The notes: generated from the letters alone by a model not told the origin. 6,559 nt of DNA from Paracoccaceae bacterium (GCA_007119835.1 SKOX01000275.1:1-6559); one strand, 5' to 3'; counted from the first letter of the stretch, positions 1-6,503 are shown. Translations and numbers: made by a program.

Positions 1-137
1 AGAAGTGGTCAAGAAGGGACGGGCTGGCCATGGAGCACCTCGCGTTGCCGAGGCCCCCATAGATTCACACGAAACTCCCTCCGGAAATCCACCTTCTGTC
101 ACTTCAAGCGATTGCCCTGGCTGGAGGCACAGCCCTG
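1..137. other. AT-richer leader upstream of the tatB-like gene; no confident gene
   Basis: This stretch precedes the first gene, and bases 61-115 are roughly half A+T, clearly lower in G+C than the rest of the window. That fits an intergenic promoter region. I could not find a convincing -35/-10 pair. A short inverted repeat, GGCTG (119-123) and CAGCC (130-134), places most of the Shine-Dalgarno GGAGG (123-127) in its six-base loop, just before the ATG at 138. Small reading frames cross the region but have no coding character that I recognise. The promoter role is an inference. Confidence 0.4.
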
Positions 138-470
138 ATGGGTGTCTCGATGCAGGAGTTTCTGCTCATCGCCATGGTCGCGCTCGTCGTCATCGGTCCA
201 CGCGAGCTTCCGGGCATGATGCGGACGATTGCCCGGGGCCTCGGCATGGCGCAGCGCGCGGCGCGGGAATTCTACGCCGAGCTCGACCGAATGGCACGGG
301 ACGGTGAGATCGCCGACCTCCGCCGCGACATCGAAGGCCAGGAAACGTCAGGCTGGGCCGGCCCCGTCGGCGGACGGCAGGAGGACGGCTCCAAGCCATG
401 GCATGCGCGGTCGGCGCCCCGCGCACAAGCACGGGCCGGTTCCGGGCCTACGGGCACCCCAGGAGGATAA
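138..470 (+). CDS. tatB: TatB-like twin-arginine translocase subunit (orphan)
   Basis: This is a 110-residue protein with the TatA/TatB architecture. It has a very short periplasmic N-terminus with Glu7, one membrane helix (about residues 8-20), the IGPRELP hinge (about 19-25), and an amphipathic, charged helix running to about residue 66 (ending ADLRRDIEG). In the Tat pathway such proteins help TatC recognise twin-arginine precursors and export folded proteins. Glu near position 8, rather than the Gln common in TatA, and the ELP hinge favour TatB. The tail after about residue 67 is rich in Gly, Pro, Ala and Arg and looks disordered. At 110 residues it is shorter than E. coli TatB (171). The start at 138 is preferred because GGAGG (123-127) lies 10 bases upstream; Met5 (150) is the alternative. 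No tatA or tatC is in the window. The stop lies 4 bases before the permease ATG, so the two are probably co-transcribed. The family is clear; a true Tat role is less certain. Confidence 0.72.
   Translation: MGVSMQEFLLIAMVALVVIGPRELPGMMRTIARGLGMAQRAAREFYAELDRMARDGEIADLRRDIEGQETSGWAGPVGGRQEDGSKPWHARSAPRAQARAGSGPTGTPGG
461..466 (+). promoter_or_regulatory. Shine-Dalgarno AGGAGG for the SLC13 permease
   Basis: A perfect AGGAGG lies 8 bases upstream of the ATG at 475, inside the last codons of the tatB-like gene. It fixes 475 as the real start of the permease, even though the frame entered there breaks at about 604. It also suggests that the two genes are translated from one message. Confidence 0.75.
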
Positions 471-474
471 CGCC

Positions 475-2263
475 ATGCCCGTCGATCTTGGCGCCGCCGC
501 GCCCTACGCGGCCCTGACGCTGCTCGCGGTCGTCTTCGCGCTCTTCGTGCTGGAGCGGCGCCCGCCGGAGGTCACCGCCTTCGTCGGCGCGGCCGCCGCG
601 CTCGGCCCTTGGGCTCGTCAGCGTCGACGACGTCCTGGGCGCGAGCGCCAATCCCGCGCCCGCGACGATCGCGGCAATGTTCGTGCTCAGCGCCGCGCTG
701 GTGCGGACCGGCGCCCTGGAGGCTGCGACCGAGCGGCTCGGCGCGCTTGGCGCGCGCCGCCCGGTGACGGCCCTCGCTGCCTTCTTCGGGATGGCGGCGG
801 TGGCCTCCGCCTTCATGAACAACACACCTGTCGTCATGGTGCTCATCCCCGTGGTGATCGGCCTGGCCGGGCGGGTCGGCGCCGCGCCGTCGCGGCTGCT
901 GATGCCGCTCTCCTTCATCGTCGTTCTCGGCGGCACCTGCACGATGATCGGCACCTCGACCAACCTGCTCGTCGACGGGCTCGCCCGCGGCCTCGGGCTC
1001 GAGCCCTTCGGTCTCTTCGAGATCGCACCGCTCGGCGTCGTCGTCGCGCTTGTCGGCGGCGGCTTCCTCGCCGTTGCCGCGCCGCGCCTGCTGCCCGTCG
1101 GCGGCCCTGTCGGCGCGCTCGACCAGCCGCCGCGTGCCTGGCTCGCGGAACTCTTCATCCCCGCGGGCTCGCCCCTCGTCGGCGCCCCGGCGACGGGCGT
1201 CGACGCATTCGCGCGCGGCGGCGGCCGGGTGGTCGATGTGGTCCGGGGTGACGCGTCGCTGCGTCGGGAGATCGCCGCCGTTACCCTCGAGGCCGGCGAC
1301 ACCGTCGTGGTCCGCACGCGCGACATCGAGCTCATGGGCTTCCGTGAGGGAACGGCGAGCGGCGCCCTGGTACCGGGCCTCGAGGCTGCCCGGGCGCGCC
1401 AGAGCAACGTGATCGAGGCGCTGGTCGGCCCGAACGCCAAGGTCGTCGGCCGCACGCTCCGCGCCCTGCGCTGGCGCCGGCGCTTCGGGGTATACGCGCT
1501 CGCGCTCCACCGCGAGGGCGAGGCGGTCGCGGAACGCCTCGAAGACACCCGCCTTGCGGTCGGCGACACGCTGCTGCTCGACGGCGCACCCGACGATGTC
1601 GCCCGGCTCGCGCGCGAGCTTCGCCTCATCCTCCTCAGTCCCAGCCGCGCCCGCGCCTTCCGGTGGGGCAAGGCTCCCATCGCCGTCGGCGCGCTGGCGG
1701 CCGTGGTGGTTCTCGCGGCGCTCGATGTGGCGCCGATCCTGCCGCTCGCGCTCATCGCGGCGGCCCTGGTTCTCGTCACGCGGGCCGTCGACGCGGACGA
1801 AGGCTTCGGCGCGATGGACGGACGGCTGCTGCTCCTCATCGTCTCGATGCTGGTGCTCGGCGCCGCGATGGACCGGAGCGGCGCGCTCGCCATTGTCATC
1901 GATGCGCTCACGCCAGCCTTCGCGGCGGCGAGCCCGTTGGTCGCCCTGGCGCTGCTCTACGCCGTGACGTCGATCCTGACCGAGCTCGTCACCAACAACG
2001 CCGTGGCCGTCCTGATGACGCCGATCGCGGCGGGCATTGCCACCTCCCTCGGCCTCGATCCGCGCCCCTTCGTCGTCGCCGTCATGTTCGCCGCGAGCGC
2101 GAGCTTCGCCACGCCGATCGGCTACCAGACCAACACGCTCGTCTACAACGCGGGCGGCTACCGCTTCCGCGACTTCCTGCGCCTCGGCGTGCCGATGAAC
2201 CTCGTCGTCGGAGCCACCACGATCCTCCTCATCCCGCGGATATGGCCGCTGATCCCTTCGTGA
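475..2263 (+). CDS. SLC13 (DASS)-family permease with two RCK_C domains, frameshifted near base 604
   Basis: Removing one base near 604 gives a 595-residue membrane transporter of the SLC13/CitT-ArsB type, which usually moves dicarboxylates, sulfate or other anions with Na+ or H+. In numbering from Met 677 (add 67 for the restored protein), the first helical half contains NNTPVVM (48-54) and GGTCTMIGTSTN (85-96), a typical substrate/Na+ loop. Two cytoplasmic RCK_C (TrkA-C) domains follow at about 153-222 and 243-322. The second half repeats the motifs with TNNAVAV (439-445) and FATPIGYQTN (477-486). Residues 1-43 are read from 475 in one frame, and the rest from about 605 in another. An uninterrupted frame runs only from an internal ATG at 677, which has no obvious ribosome site and would drop the first membrane segment. 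The length and domain order fit the intact family. The substrate cannot be told from sequence. The break is either a natural inactivation or an assembly error. Confidence 0.85.
598..612 (+). other. Apparent +1 frameshift in the permease gene
   Basis: The frame opened at ATG 475 gives good family sequence up to GAAAAL (base 603), then turns into arginine-rich nonsense. From base 605 the next frame resumes family-like sequence (ALGLVSVDDVLG), runs through 24 codons, and enters the long open frame at 677 without a stop. Dropping a single G at 604/605 joins the two halves smoothly, with no residues obviously missing. Whether this is a mutation or a sequencing error cannot be decided here. Confidence 0.8.
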
Positions 2264-2288
2264 GATCCTTTTGTCGATTGGGGATCTC
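2262..2288 (+). terminator. Weak stem-loop at the permease stop codon
   Basis: GAGATCC (2262-2268) and GGATCTC (2282-2288) form a perfect 7-bp inverted repeat around a 13-base loop, starting inside the TGA stop of the permease. No T-run follows, so intrinsic termination is doubtful. It may simply stabilise the 3' end of the message, or be chance. Confidence 0.25.
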
Positions 2289-2415
2289 TGCCGCGACGCT
2301 GACATAAGCATGACCCGCCGCGGCTGCCGGCAGAGGGCAGGGGACGGCCGGCATTCAGGGGCTTCCGCCGCAGGGCCGTCAGAAGTAGATGATGCCCTCC
2401 ACGGGAGCCCTTTCG
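2264..2415 (+). promoter_or_regulatory. Intergenic leader before uppP with inverted repeats
   Basis: This 152-bp gap separates the permease from uppP. It holds the palindrome CTGCCGGCAG (2324-2333) and a 7-bp inverted repeat, GACGGCC (2343-2349) with GGCCGTC (2374-2380), around a 24-base loop. CATAAG at 2303-2308 is a possible -10 element, but no good -35 is placed before it. The gap is large enough for uppP to have its own promoter. A Shine-Dalgarno GGGAG (2403-2407) sits 8 bases before the preferred start at 2416. Confidence 0.3.
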
Positions 2416-3219
2416 ATGGTCACCTTCCACCTGATCCTGCTCGCCGTTGTGCAGGGCCTGACGGAATTCCTGCCGGTCTCCTCGTCCGGGCACCTGATCC
2501 TGCTGCCGATGGCGATCGGAACGGTCGATCAAGGGCTCGCGCTCGACGTGGCAGTGCATGTCGGCACGCTCGGCGCGGTCCTGATGTTCTTCCGGACGGA
2601 GGTGGGTCAGCTCGTCCTCGGAACGGGACATTTGCTCACCGGGCGGTTCGGAAGTCTCGAAGCGCGGCTGACGCTGCTTCTCGCTCTCTCGACGGTGCCG
2701 GTGGTCGTGGCGGGCCTGGTCCTGCACGTGACGGGCGCGATGGCGATGATGCGGTCGGTCGCGCTGATCGGGTGGACGATGATCGGGTTCGGGCTCCTGC
2801 TCTGGTGGGCGGACCGCACGGGCCGGCTGGAGCGTCGCATGGCCGACTGGTCGCTCCGGGACGCGCTCGCGATGGGGGCGTGGCAGGCGGTGTCGCTGAT
2901 CCCCGGGACGTCCCGGTCGGGCATCACGATCACCGCGAGCCGGATGCTCGGCTACGAGCGGGCCGACGGCGCCCGGATCGCCATGCTCATGTCGATCCCG
3001 ACGATCATGGCCTCCGGTGCGCTGCTCGGCGTCGACGTCGTGCGGGCGGCCGACTGGCAGTTCCTCCGTCAGGGCGCGGTGGCGGCCGCCATGGCCTTCG
3101 TCGCGGCCTACCTCGCGCTCGCCTTCATGATGCGGCTGCTGCGCAGCGTGAGCTTCACGCCCTATGTCATCTACCGCGTCATCCTCGGGAGCGTGCTGCT
3201 CTGGATCGCCTATGCCTGA
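2416..3219 (+). CDS. uppP: Undecaprenyl-diphosphate phosphatase (UppP/BacA)
   Basis: UppP is an integral inner-membrane enzyme that removes a phosphate from undecaprenyl diphosphate, regenerating the lipid carrier for peptidoglycan and other surface polymers; extra copies confer bacitracin resistance. The 267-residue protein is of normal family length. Both signature regions are present. The N-terminal (E/Q)xxxE motif is Q13-G-L-T-E17, followed by FLPVSSSGH (18-26, His26). The second motif is PGTSRSG (163-169), with the catalytic Arg167. The rest is a series of hydrophobic helices. The in-frame ATG at 2389 would add nine residues, but GGGAG at 2403-2407 is ideally spaced only for 2416, and the protein then begins at the family-typical first helix. 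It converges with the sodium channel gene, with 48 bp between stop codons. No resistance or capsule genes are nearby, so a housekeeping role is likely, though it could be one of several paralogues in the genome. Confidence 0.95.
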   Translation: MVTFHLILLAVVQGLTEFLPVSSSGHLILLPMAIGTVDQGLALDVAVHVGTLGAVLMFFRTEVGQLVLGTGHLLTGRFGSLEARLTLLLALSTVPVVVAGLVLHVTGAMAMMRSVALIGWTMIGFGLLLWWADRTGRLERRMADWSLRDALAMGAWQAVSLIPGTSRSGITITASRMLGYERADGARIAMLMSIPTIMASGALLGVDVVRAADWQFLRQGAVAAAMAFVAAYLALAFMMRLLRSVSFTPYVIYRVILGSVLLWIAYA

Positions 3220-3261
3220 CGCATGGATCGCCCGAGTGCCAGCGGAGGTATTCGTTCAGGC
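3214..3261. repeat. Inverted repeat and AT-richer patch at the convergent uppP / channel junction
   Basis: GCCTGA (3214-3219, including the uppP stop) is repeated inverted as TCAGGC (3256-3261). With one bulged T at 3255, the pairing extends by a further CG/CG. The loop is about 31 bases. The neighbouring bases 3249-3278 are 60% A+T (18 of 30), in strong contrast to the roughly 70% G+C background. The structure could be a bidirectional terminator with a long loop, or one end of a small inserted repeat that supplied the last residues of the channel gene. There is no T-run. Both readings are inference. Confidence 0.3.
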
Positions 3262-3267
3262 TCTGTA

Positions 3268-4203
3268 TCAAGTGTTTGTCGCGGGGCGAGGTGTGGATTG
3301 GCAAGCGCGCTCGCCTGCAGGACAAGCCCCCAATTCGGCCGCTCGATGCCCACCAGGTTCACTCCCTCCATCCGGGGCGGGCGAATGGGCGGCCGCTTCC
3401 GCGAGTTGGGCCTCGATCGCCGCGAGGCGCTTCAGGACCTCGTCCCGGTAGGCGTCCGTCCGGGCCGTGTTCTCCGCCCCGTGCGCGTCCTGCATCGCGT
3501 TGACGACAAGGCCGACCACAAGGTTCACCACGGCAAAGGTCGTGACGAGGATGAAGGTCACGAAGAAGGCCCAGGCCCAGGGATGGGTCTCCATCACCGG
3601 CCGGACGATCCCCATCGACCAGCTCTCCAGCGTCATGATCTGGAAGAGCGAATAGGCGGAATTTCCGATGTCGCCGAACCACTGAGGATGCGTGGCGCCG
3701 AAGAGCTTCGTCGACATCACCGCCGCAACGTAGAAGATCAGCGACATGAGCCCGAGGACGGAGCCCATACCGGGCAGCGCGGAGAGCAGCCCCTCGACCA
3801 CCCGGCGCAGCGACGGAATCAGGGAGACGAGCCGGAGGACACGCAGGATGCGCAGCGCCCGAAGGACGGCGAAGCCCTCGGAGGTGGGGGCGAGGCTCAC
3901 GGCGACAATCAGGAAGTCGAAGACGTTCCAGCCCGACCGGAAGAAGCTCGCGCGGTAGGCGAAGAGCTTCAGGGCGATCTCGACGACAAAGATGGCGAGC
4001 GCGATCCGGTCGAGGAGGATGAGGAGTGGGCCGGCTTCCGCCATGGCCGTCTTCGACGTCTCGAGGCCGAGCACGATCGCGTTGATCACGATGACGGCGA
4101 GGATGGCGCGCTGGAAGAGCGGGCTCTCGATGCGCTGCGTGACCATCCGGCGCAGGGACGGGCGGGCGCGGTCGGGGAGGCATGGGGTCGCGGCTTCGCT
4201 CAT
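3268..4203 (-). CDS. Bacterial voltage-gated sodium channel (NaChBac/NavAb-type ion transporter)
   Basis: This 311-residue protein is a one-domain voltage-gated channel that works as a homotetramer in the inner membrane. S1 is at about 30-48, S2 at 58-82 (Asp65, Glu75), S3 at 92-105 (Asp96), and S4 at 111-127 with arginines every third residue (115, 118, 121, 124). S5 is at about 147-168. The pore helix and filter read TLESWSM (191-197), the same as in known sodium-selective bacterial channels. S6 is at about 208-237. A short heptad helix follows (about 250-270, with V256, L260, I263, L267), like the coiled coil that holds the tetramer together. The last 40 or so residues are Gly/Pro/Ala-rich, unlike the usual end just after the coiled coil, and the final part lies in an AT-richer patch. 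The start at 4203 has only a weak ribosome site; Met20 (4146) is the alternative. In alkaliphiles such channels serve pH homeostasis, motility and chemotaxis. Confidence 0.93.
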   Translation of the reverse strand: MSEAATPCLPDRARPSLRRMVTQRIESPLFQRAILAVIVINAIVLGLETSKTAMAEAGPLLILLDRIALAIFVVEIALKLFAYRASFFRSGWNVFDFLIVAVSLAPTSEGFAVLRALRILRVLRLVSLIPSLRRVVEGLLSALPGMGSVLGLMSLIFYVAAVMSTKLFGATHPQWFGDIGNSAYSLFQIMTLESWSMGIVRPVMETHPWAWAFFVTFILVTTFAVVNLVVGLVVNAMQDAHGAENTARTDAYRDEVLKRLAAIEAQLAEAAAHSPAPDGGSEPGGHRAAELGACPAGERACQSTPRPATNT

Positions 4204-4360
4204 GGCGCGGGCCCAAGAGTAGGGTCAGGACGAAAGAAATGTGGGGCATCCCGCAGGAGCCCGCGCACTTTTTCCGCACGCCAGGGCCGCAAGAACGCTT
4301 TGGTGCCTGCCGATCGTGCCGAGGTCATCGCGTTCTGCCTCATCCGAATGCGCTCCGGTT
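4204..4360 (-). promoter_or_regulatory. 157-bp leader upstream of the sodium channel gene
   Basis: This gap lies between the stop of the small membrane protein gene (4361) and the channel start, both on the minus strand. It has less coding character than its flanks and contains a run of five T's (4269-4273 region on the plus strand) next to a short direct repeat GTGCG-N6-GTGCG on the minus strand. I found no convincing promoter hexamers, no clear terminator for the upstream gene and no strong ribosome site. Its size suggests that the channel has its own promoter, but nothing in the sequence proves it. Confidence 0.25.
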
Positions 4361-4612
4361 TCACGCGGCGAGGGACGCGACGAAGCGCAGACCGACGCAG
4401 GCGGCCGAGACCGCGGTGGCCAGGGCGGCGCGGCGGTTCAGGATGGCGCTTCGGTTGATCGCGATGACGAGGCGATTGATGTCTGCGGAGTCGAGGGCCT
4501 CGCCGCGCGCGATGCGGCGGACGGGCCGGCGGCCTGCGGCATGCCAGAGCCAGGCGGCGACCAGCGCCGCGAGGATCGCAAGGATGTCGAGCAGCGTCAC
4601 GACCGGCGGCAT
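4361..4612 (-). CDS. Small hypothetical membrane protein (83 aa)
   Basis: I do not recognise this family. The 83-residue product starts MPPVVTLLDI and has a clear membrane helix at about residues 4-24. A basic and polar middle follows (RRPVRRIARGE, about 28-38, then DSADINRL), with a second moderately hydrophobic stretch at about 64-83 ending in FVASLAA. That predicts a small one- or two-pass inner-membrane protein with its basic loop in the cytoplasm. The frame stays open far upstream, across the usp gene, but only as a high-GC shadow. The ATG at 4612 is the first ATG, GTG or TTG start after the usp stop and is preceded by a modest GAG/GAGGG purine stretch. It lies 71 bp downstream of the universal stress protein and could be the third gene of that operon. 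The hydrophobic pattern argues that it is real; confidence is moderate. Confidence 0.6.
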   Translation of the reverse strand: MPPVVTLLDILAILAALVAAWLWHAAGRRPVRRIARGEALDSADINRLVIAINRSAILNRRAALATAVSAACVGLRFVASLAA

Positions 4613-4683
4613 CGGGATGATCTCGACCCTCGCCAGTGTCGCCTCTGCCGCCTTCGAGCATGGGTTTCCACCGGGGCCCTCCG

Positions 4684-5445
4684 TCAGTGCGAGAGGAGGA
4701 CCGGCAGCCGCGGCGCGTCGAGCAGGCTGCGCGTGACGCCGCCGAGGACGAGCTGGCGCAGGCGCGAGTGGCCGAAGGCGCCGGCGACGAGGAGGTCGGC
4801 GTCCTGCGCGCGAGCCCAGGCGGCGAGCGTCTCTCCGATGCTTCCCCCTGCCTGGTCGATCCGCTGGACGGCTGCCCCTGACACGCCGCGGCGGGCGAGC
4901 GCGGCGACGAGATCTACCTCGCCGAGGCTGGTGTCGATCGCCTTCTCGCCACCTGCGGTGACGAGCGTGACCGCGCGCGCCGAGCGCAGGAGCGGCAGGG
5001 CGTCGCCGAGCGCCCGGGCGGCCGCGCGGGTGTTGTCCCAGGCGACGACGACCCGGTCGCAGCGGAAGGGACCGCACCAGGCCCGTGGCACGACGACGGC
5101 CGGGCGGCCGGAGTCGAAGACGAGATGCTCGGCGAGCGCCCGGGCGCTGAGGAGGCCGCCGGGTTCGGCTCCGGTCACGACGAGGTCGTGGAGCCGGGCG
5201 TGGTCGGCGAGGACCTCCGGCAGGCCGTAGGCGAAGGAGCGTTCGGTGACGGGATGGACGTCGACCCCGTGTTCGGCCGCTGCGGCGAGAAGCGCGTCCG
5301 GGGGCGCGGTGCCGTCGCCATCGAAGGCTATCGCGGTGAGCGACGCCCCCGTTACCGCGGCGAGGCCGAGCGCCCAGTCGGCGGGCCCGTGCGCAGGGTC
5401 GGCGAGGCCGTCCGGATCGTGCAGGAGAATGCTTGCAATGGTCAT
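4684..5445 (-). CDS. Universal stress protein, tandem UspA domains
   Basis: This 253-residue cytoplasmic protein is about twice the length of a single UspA domain. The N-terminal half (1-127) begins MTIASILLH and ends in the family-like strand GRPAVVVP (113-120), but lacks a clean nucleotide-binding glycine loop. The C-terminal half (129-253) starts DRVVVAWDNT and carries G222-x2-G225-x9-G235 followed by GVTR, then LPVLLS. That is close to the ATP-binding consensus G-x2-G-x9-G(S/T), with Gly236 at the usual Ser/Thr site, so ATP binding, if any, is expected from the second domain. Such proteins support survival under starvation, redox or envelope stress, usually through unknown partners. Its ATG overlaps the stop of the TerC-family gene as ATGA, so translation is probably coupled. 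The family is certain; the specific role is unknown. Confidence 0.92.
   Translation of the reverse strand: MTIASILLHDPDGLADPAHGPADWALGLAAVTGASLTAIAFDGDGTAPPDALLAAAAEHGVDVHPVTERSFAYGLPEVLADHARLHDLVVTGAEPGGLLSARALAEHLVFDSGRPAVVVPRAWCGPFRCDRVVVAWDNTRAAARALGDALPLLRSARAVTLVTAGGEKAIDTSLGEVDLVAALARRGVSGAAVQRIDQAGGSIGETLAAWARAQDADLLVAGAFGHSRLRQLVLGGVTRSLLDAPRLPVLLSH
5442..5445 (-). other. ATGA start/stop overlap joining the terC-family and usp genes
   Basis: On the minus strand the four bases ATGA hold both the usp start (ATG, 5445-5443) and the stop of the TerC-family gene (TGA, 5444-5442). This is the classic arrangement for translational coupling by re-initiation, and it is good evidence that the two genes form one operon. 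Confidence 0.9.
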
Positions 5446-6455
5446 GCGCGGGGCTCCGGCTGGGCGGGAACGGGGGCGAGGGCCGACGCGGCGGACGGCC
5501 GGGTCTTCCAGAGCGACCAGGCGACACCGGTGGAGAGGATCGCGAAGGTAACGCCGAGCGAGATCGCGGGCGGGATCTTGCCCAGCCCGAGGGCGTCGGC
5601 CACGAAGATCTTGGAGCCGATGAACACGAGCAGCACGGCGAGCGCATATTTGAGATAGTGGAACCGGTCCACCATCGCGGCGAGTGCGAAATAGAGGGCG
5701 CGCAGGCCGAGGATGGCGAAAATGTTGGACGTGTAGACGATGAAGGGATCGGTCGTGATCGCGAAGATGGCGGGCACCGAGTCGACGGCAAAGACGAGGT
5801 CCACCACCTCGACCATGATGAGGGTGAGAAAGAGCGGCGTCATGAACCAGGCGAGGCGCCCGGTGCGCTTGTCCTCCTGCTTCACCCAGAACCGCTTGCC
5901 GTGAAGTTCGTCCGTCACCCGGAAGTTCCGCCGGATCCAGCGGAGGAGCGGCGAGCCCGCGACGTCGTACTCCTTGTCCGCCATCAGCCACATCTTGATG
6001 CCGGTGAAGACGAGGAAGGCCGCGAAGACGTAGAGCACCCAGTCGAAGCGGTCGACGAGGGTGGCGCCGAGGCCGATCATGATGCCGCGGAGGACGATGA
6101 CGCCGAGGATGCCCCAGAACAGCACCCGGTGCTGGTAGAGGCGCGGGATGGCGAAATAGGCGAAGATCATCGCGATGACGAAGACGTTGTCCATCGCGAG
6201 GCTCTTCTCGACCACGAAGCCGGTGAGGTAGGCGAGGCCCGAGGCCTGCCCGAGATACCACCAGACCCAGCCGCCATAAGCGAGGCCGAGCGTGATGTAG
6301 AAGGCCGACATCAGGAGGCTCTCGCGCACGCCGATCTCGTGCTCCTTACGGTGGAGCACGCCGAGGTCGAGCACGAGGAGGGCGATCACGATCGCTACGA
6401 AAGCGAGCCAGATCCAGGCGGGCTTGCCGAGGAAGTCGTTAAGGAGGAGGTCCAT
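5442..6455 (-). CDS. TerC/Alx-family inner-membrane protein
   Basis: This 337-residue polytopic membrane protein is of the TerC family, closer in layout and length to E. coli Alx (321 residues) than to short TerC proteins. Family members are linked to tellurite resistance, Mn2+ export (Alx, MntX-like roles) and metal loading of secreted enzymes. Membrane segments lie at about 14-34, 46-67, 75-101, 110-130, 137-158, 203-227, 239-262, 268-285 and 296-315. The conserved acidic membrane motifs are present: EKSLAMDN (83-90) and VEVVDLVFAVDSVPAI (215-230), with Glu216, Asp219 and Asp225 as likely metal ligands. A cytoplasmic loop spans about 160-200. The tail is Ala/Pro-rich. The ATG at 6455 gives the expected N-terminus (DFLGKPAW), although the ribosome site is weak. 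No other tellurite-resistance genes are present, so a metal or pH role is more likely than tellurite resistance. Confidence 0.94.
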   Translation of the reverse strand: MDLLLNDFLGKPAWIWLAFVAIVIALLVLDLGVLHRKEHEIGVRESLLMSAFYITLGLAYGGWVWWYLGQASGLAYLTGFVVEKSLAMDNVFVIAMIFAYFAIPRLYQHRVLFWGILGVIVLRGIMIGLGATLVDRFDWVLYVFAAFLVFTGIKMWLMADKEYDVAGSPLLRWIRRNFRVTDELHGKRFWVKQEDKRTGRLAWFMTPLFLTLIMVEVVDLVFAVDSVPAIFAITTDPFIVYTSNIFAILGLRALYFALAAMVDRFHYLKYALAVLLVFIGSKIFVADALGLGKIPPAISLGVTFAILSTGVAWSLWKTRPSAASALAPVPAQPEPRA

Positions 6456-6479
6456 CGAACCGGTCCAAAGGATGAGGGA

Positions 6480-6503
6480 GGGCGACCGCAGCCTCGGTCG
6501 CCC
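6480..6503 (-). terminator. Strong 9-bp hairpin between the upstream gene and the TerC-family gene
   Basis: GGGCGACCG (6480-6488) pairs perfectly with CGGTCGCCC (6495-6503) around a six-base loop. On the minus strand it lies 21 bases past the stop of the upstream gene and 24 bases before the TerC-family ATG. What follows on that strand is pyrimidine-rich (TCCCTCATCC) rather than a true T-run, so termination may be partial or Rho-assisted. It could instead be a leader structure controlling the TerC-family gene. Confidence 0.5.

Noticed and set aside
1..138. Open frame from the window edge ending in TGA that overlaps the tatB-like ATG (TGATG)
   Set aside because: The overlap looks like an operon joint, but the translation has no coding character, and the DNA is AT-richer, like an intergenic leader.
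677..2263. Permease starting at the internal ATG 677
   Set aside because: There is no ribosome site, and this start would discard the first membrane segment, which is present in another frame from 475 with a perfect AGGAGG. It was kept only as the uninterrupted part of a frameshifted gene.
448..2311. Two very long open frames on the minus strand opposite the permease (448-1911 and 572-2311)
   Set aside because: Their translations are Ser/Arg- or Asp/Glu/Arg/His-rich with no domain, as expected of shadows in high-GC DNA. The plus strand has clear family motifs throughout.
2389..2418. uppP start at the ATG pair 2389/2392
   Set aside because: The extra residues MMPSTGALS are not family-like. 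GGGAG at 2403-2407 is spaced for the ATG at 2416.
3223..4458. Long plus-strand frame opposite the sodium channel
   Set aside because: It has low-complexity acidic/basic composition and no recognisable domain. The opposite strand encodes an unmistakable channel.
4684..6261. Long minus-strand frame that contains the usp sequence and extends upstream through the TerC-family gene
   Set aside because: Only the part from 5445 onward matches the UspA family. The upstream extension is Arg/Pro/His-rich shadow of the TerC-family gene, and the ATGA overlap gives a natural start.
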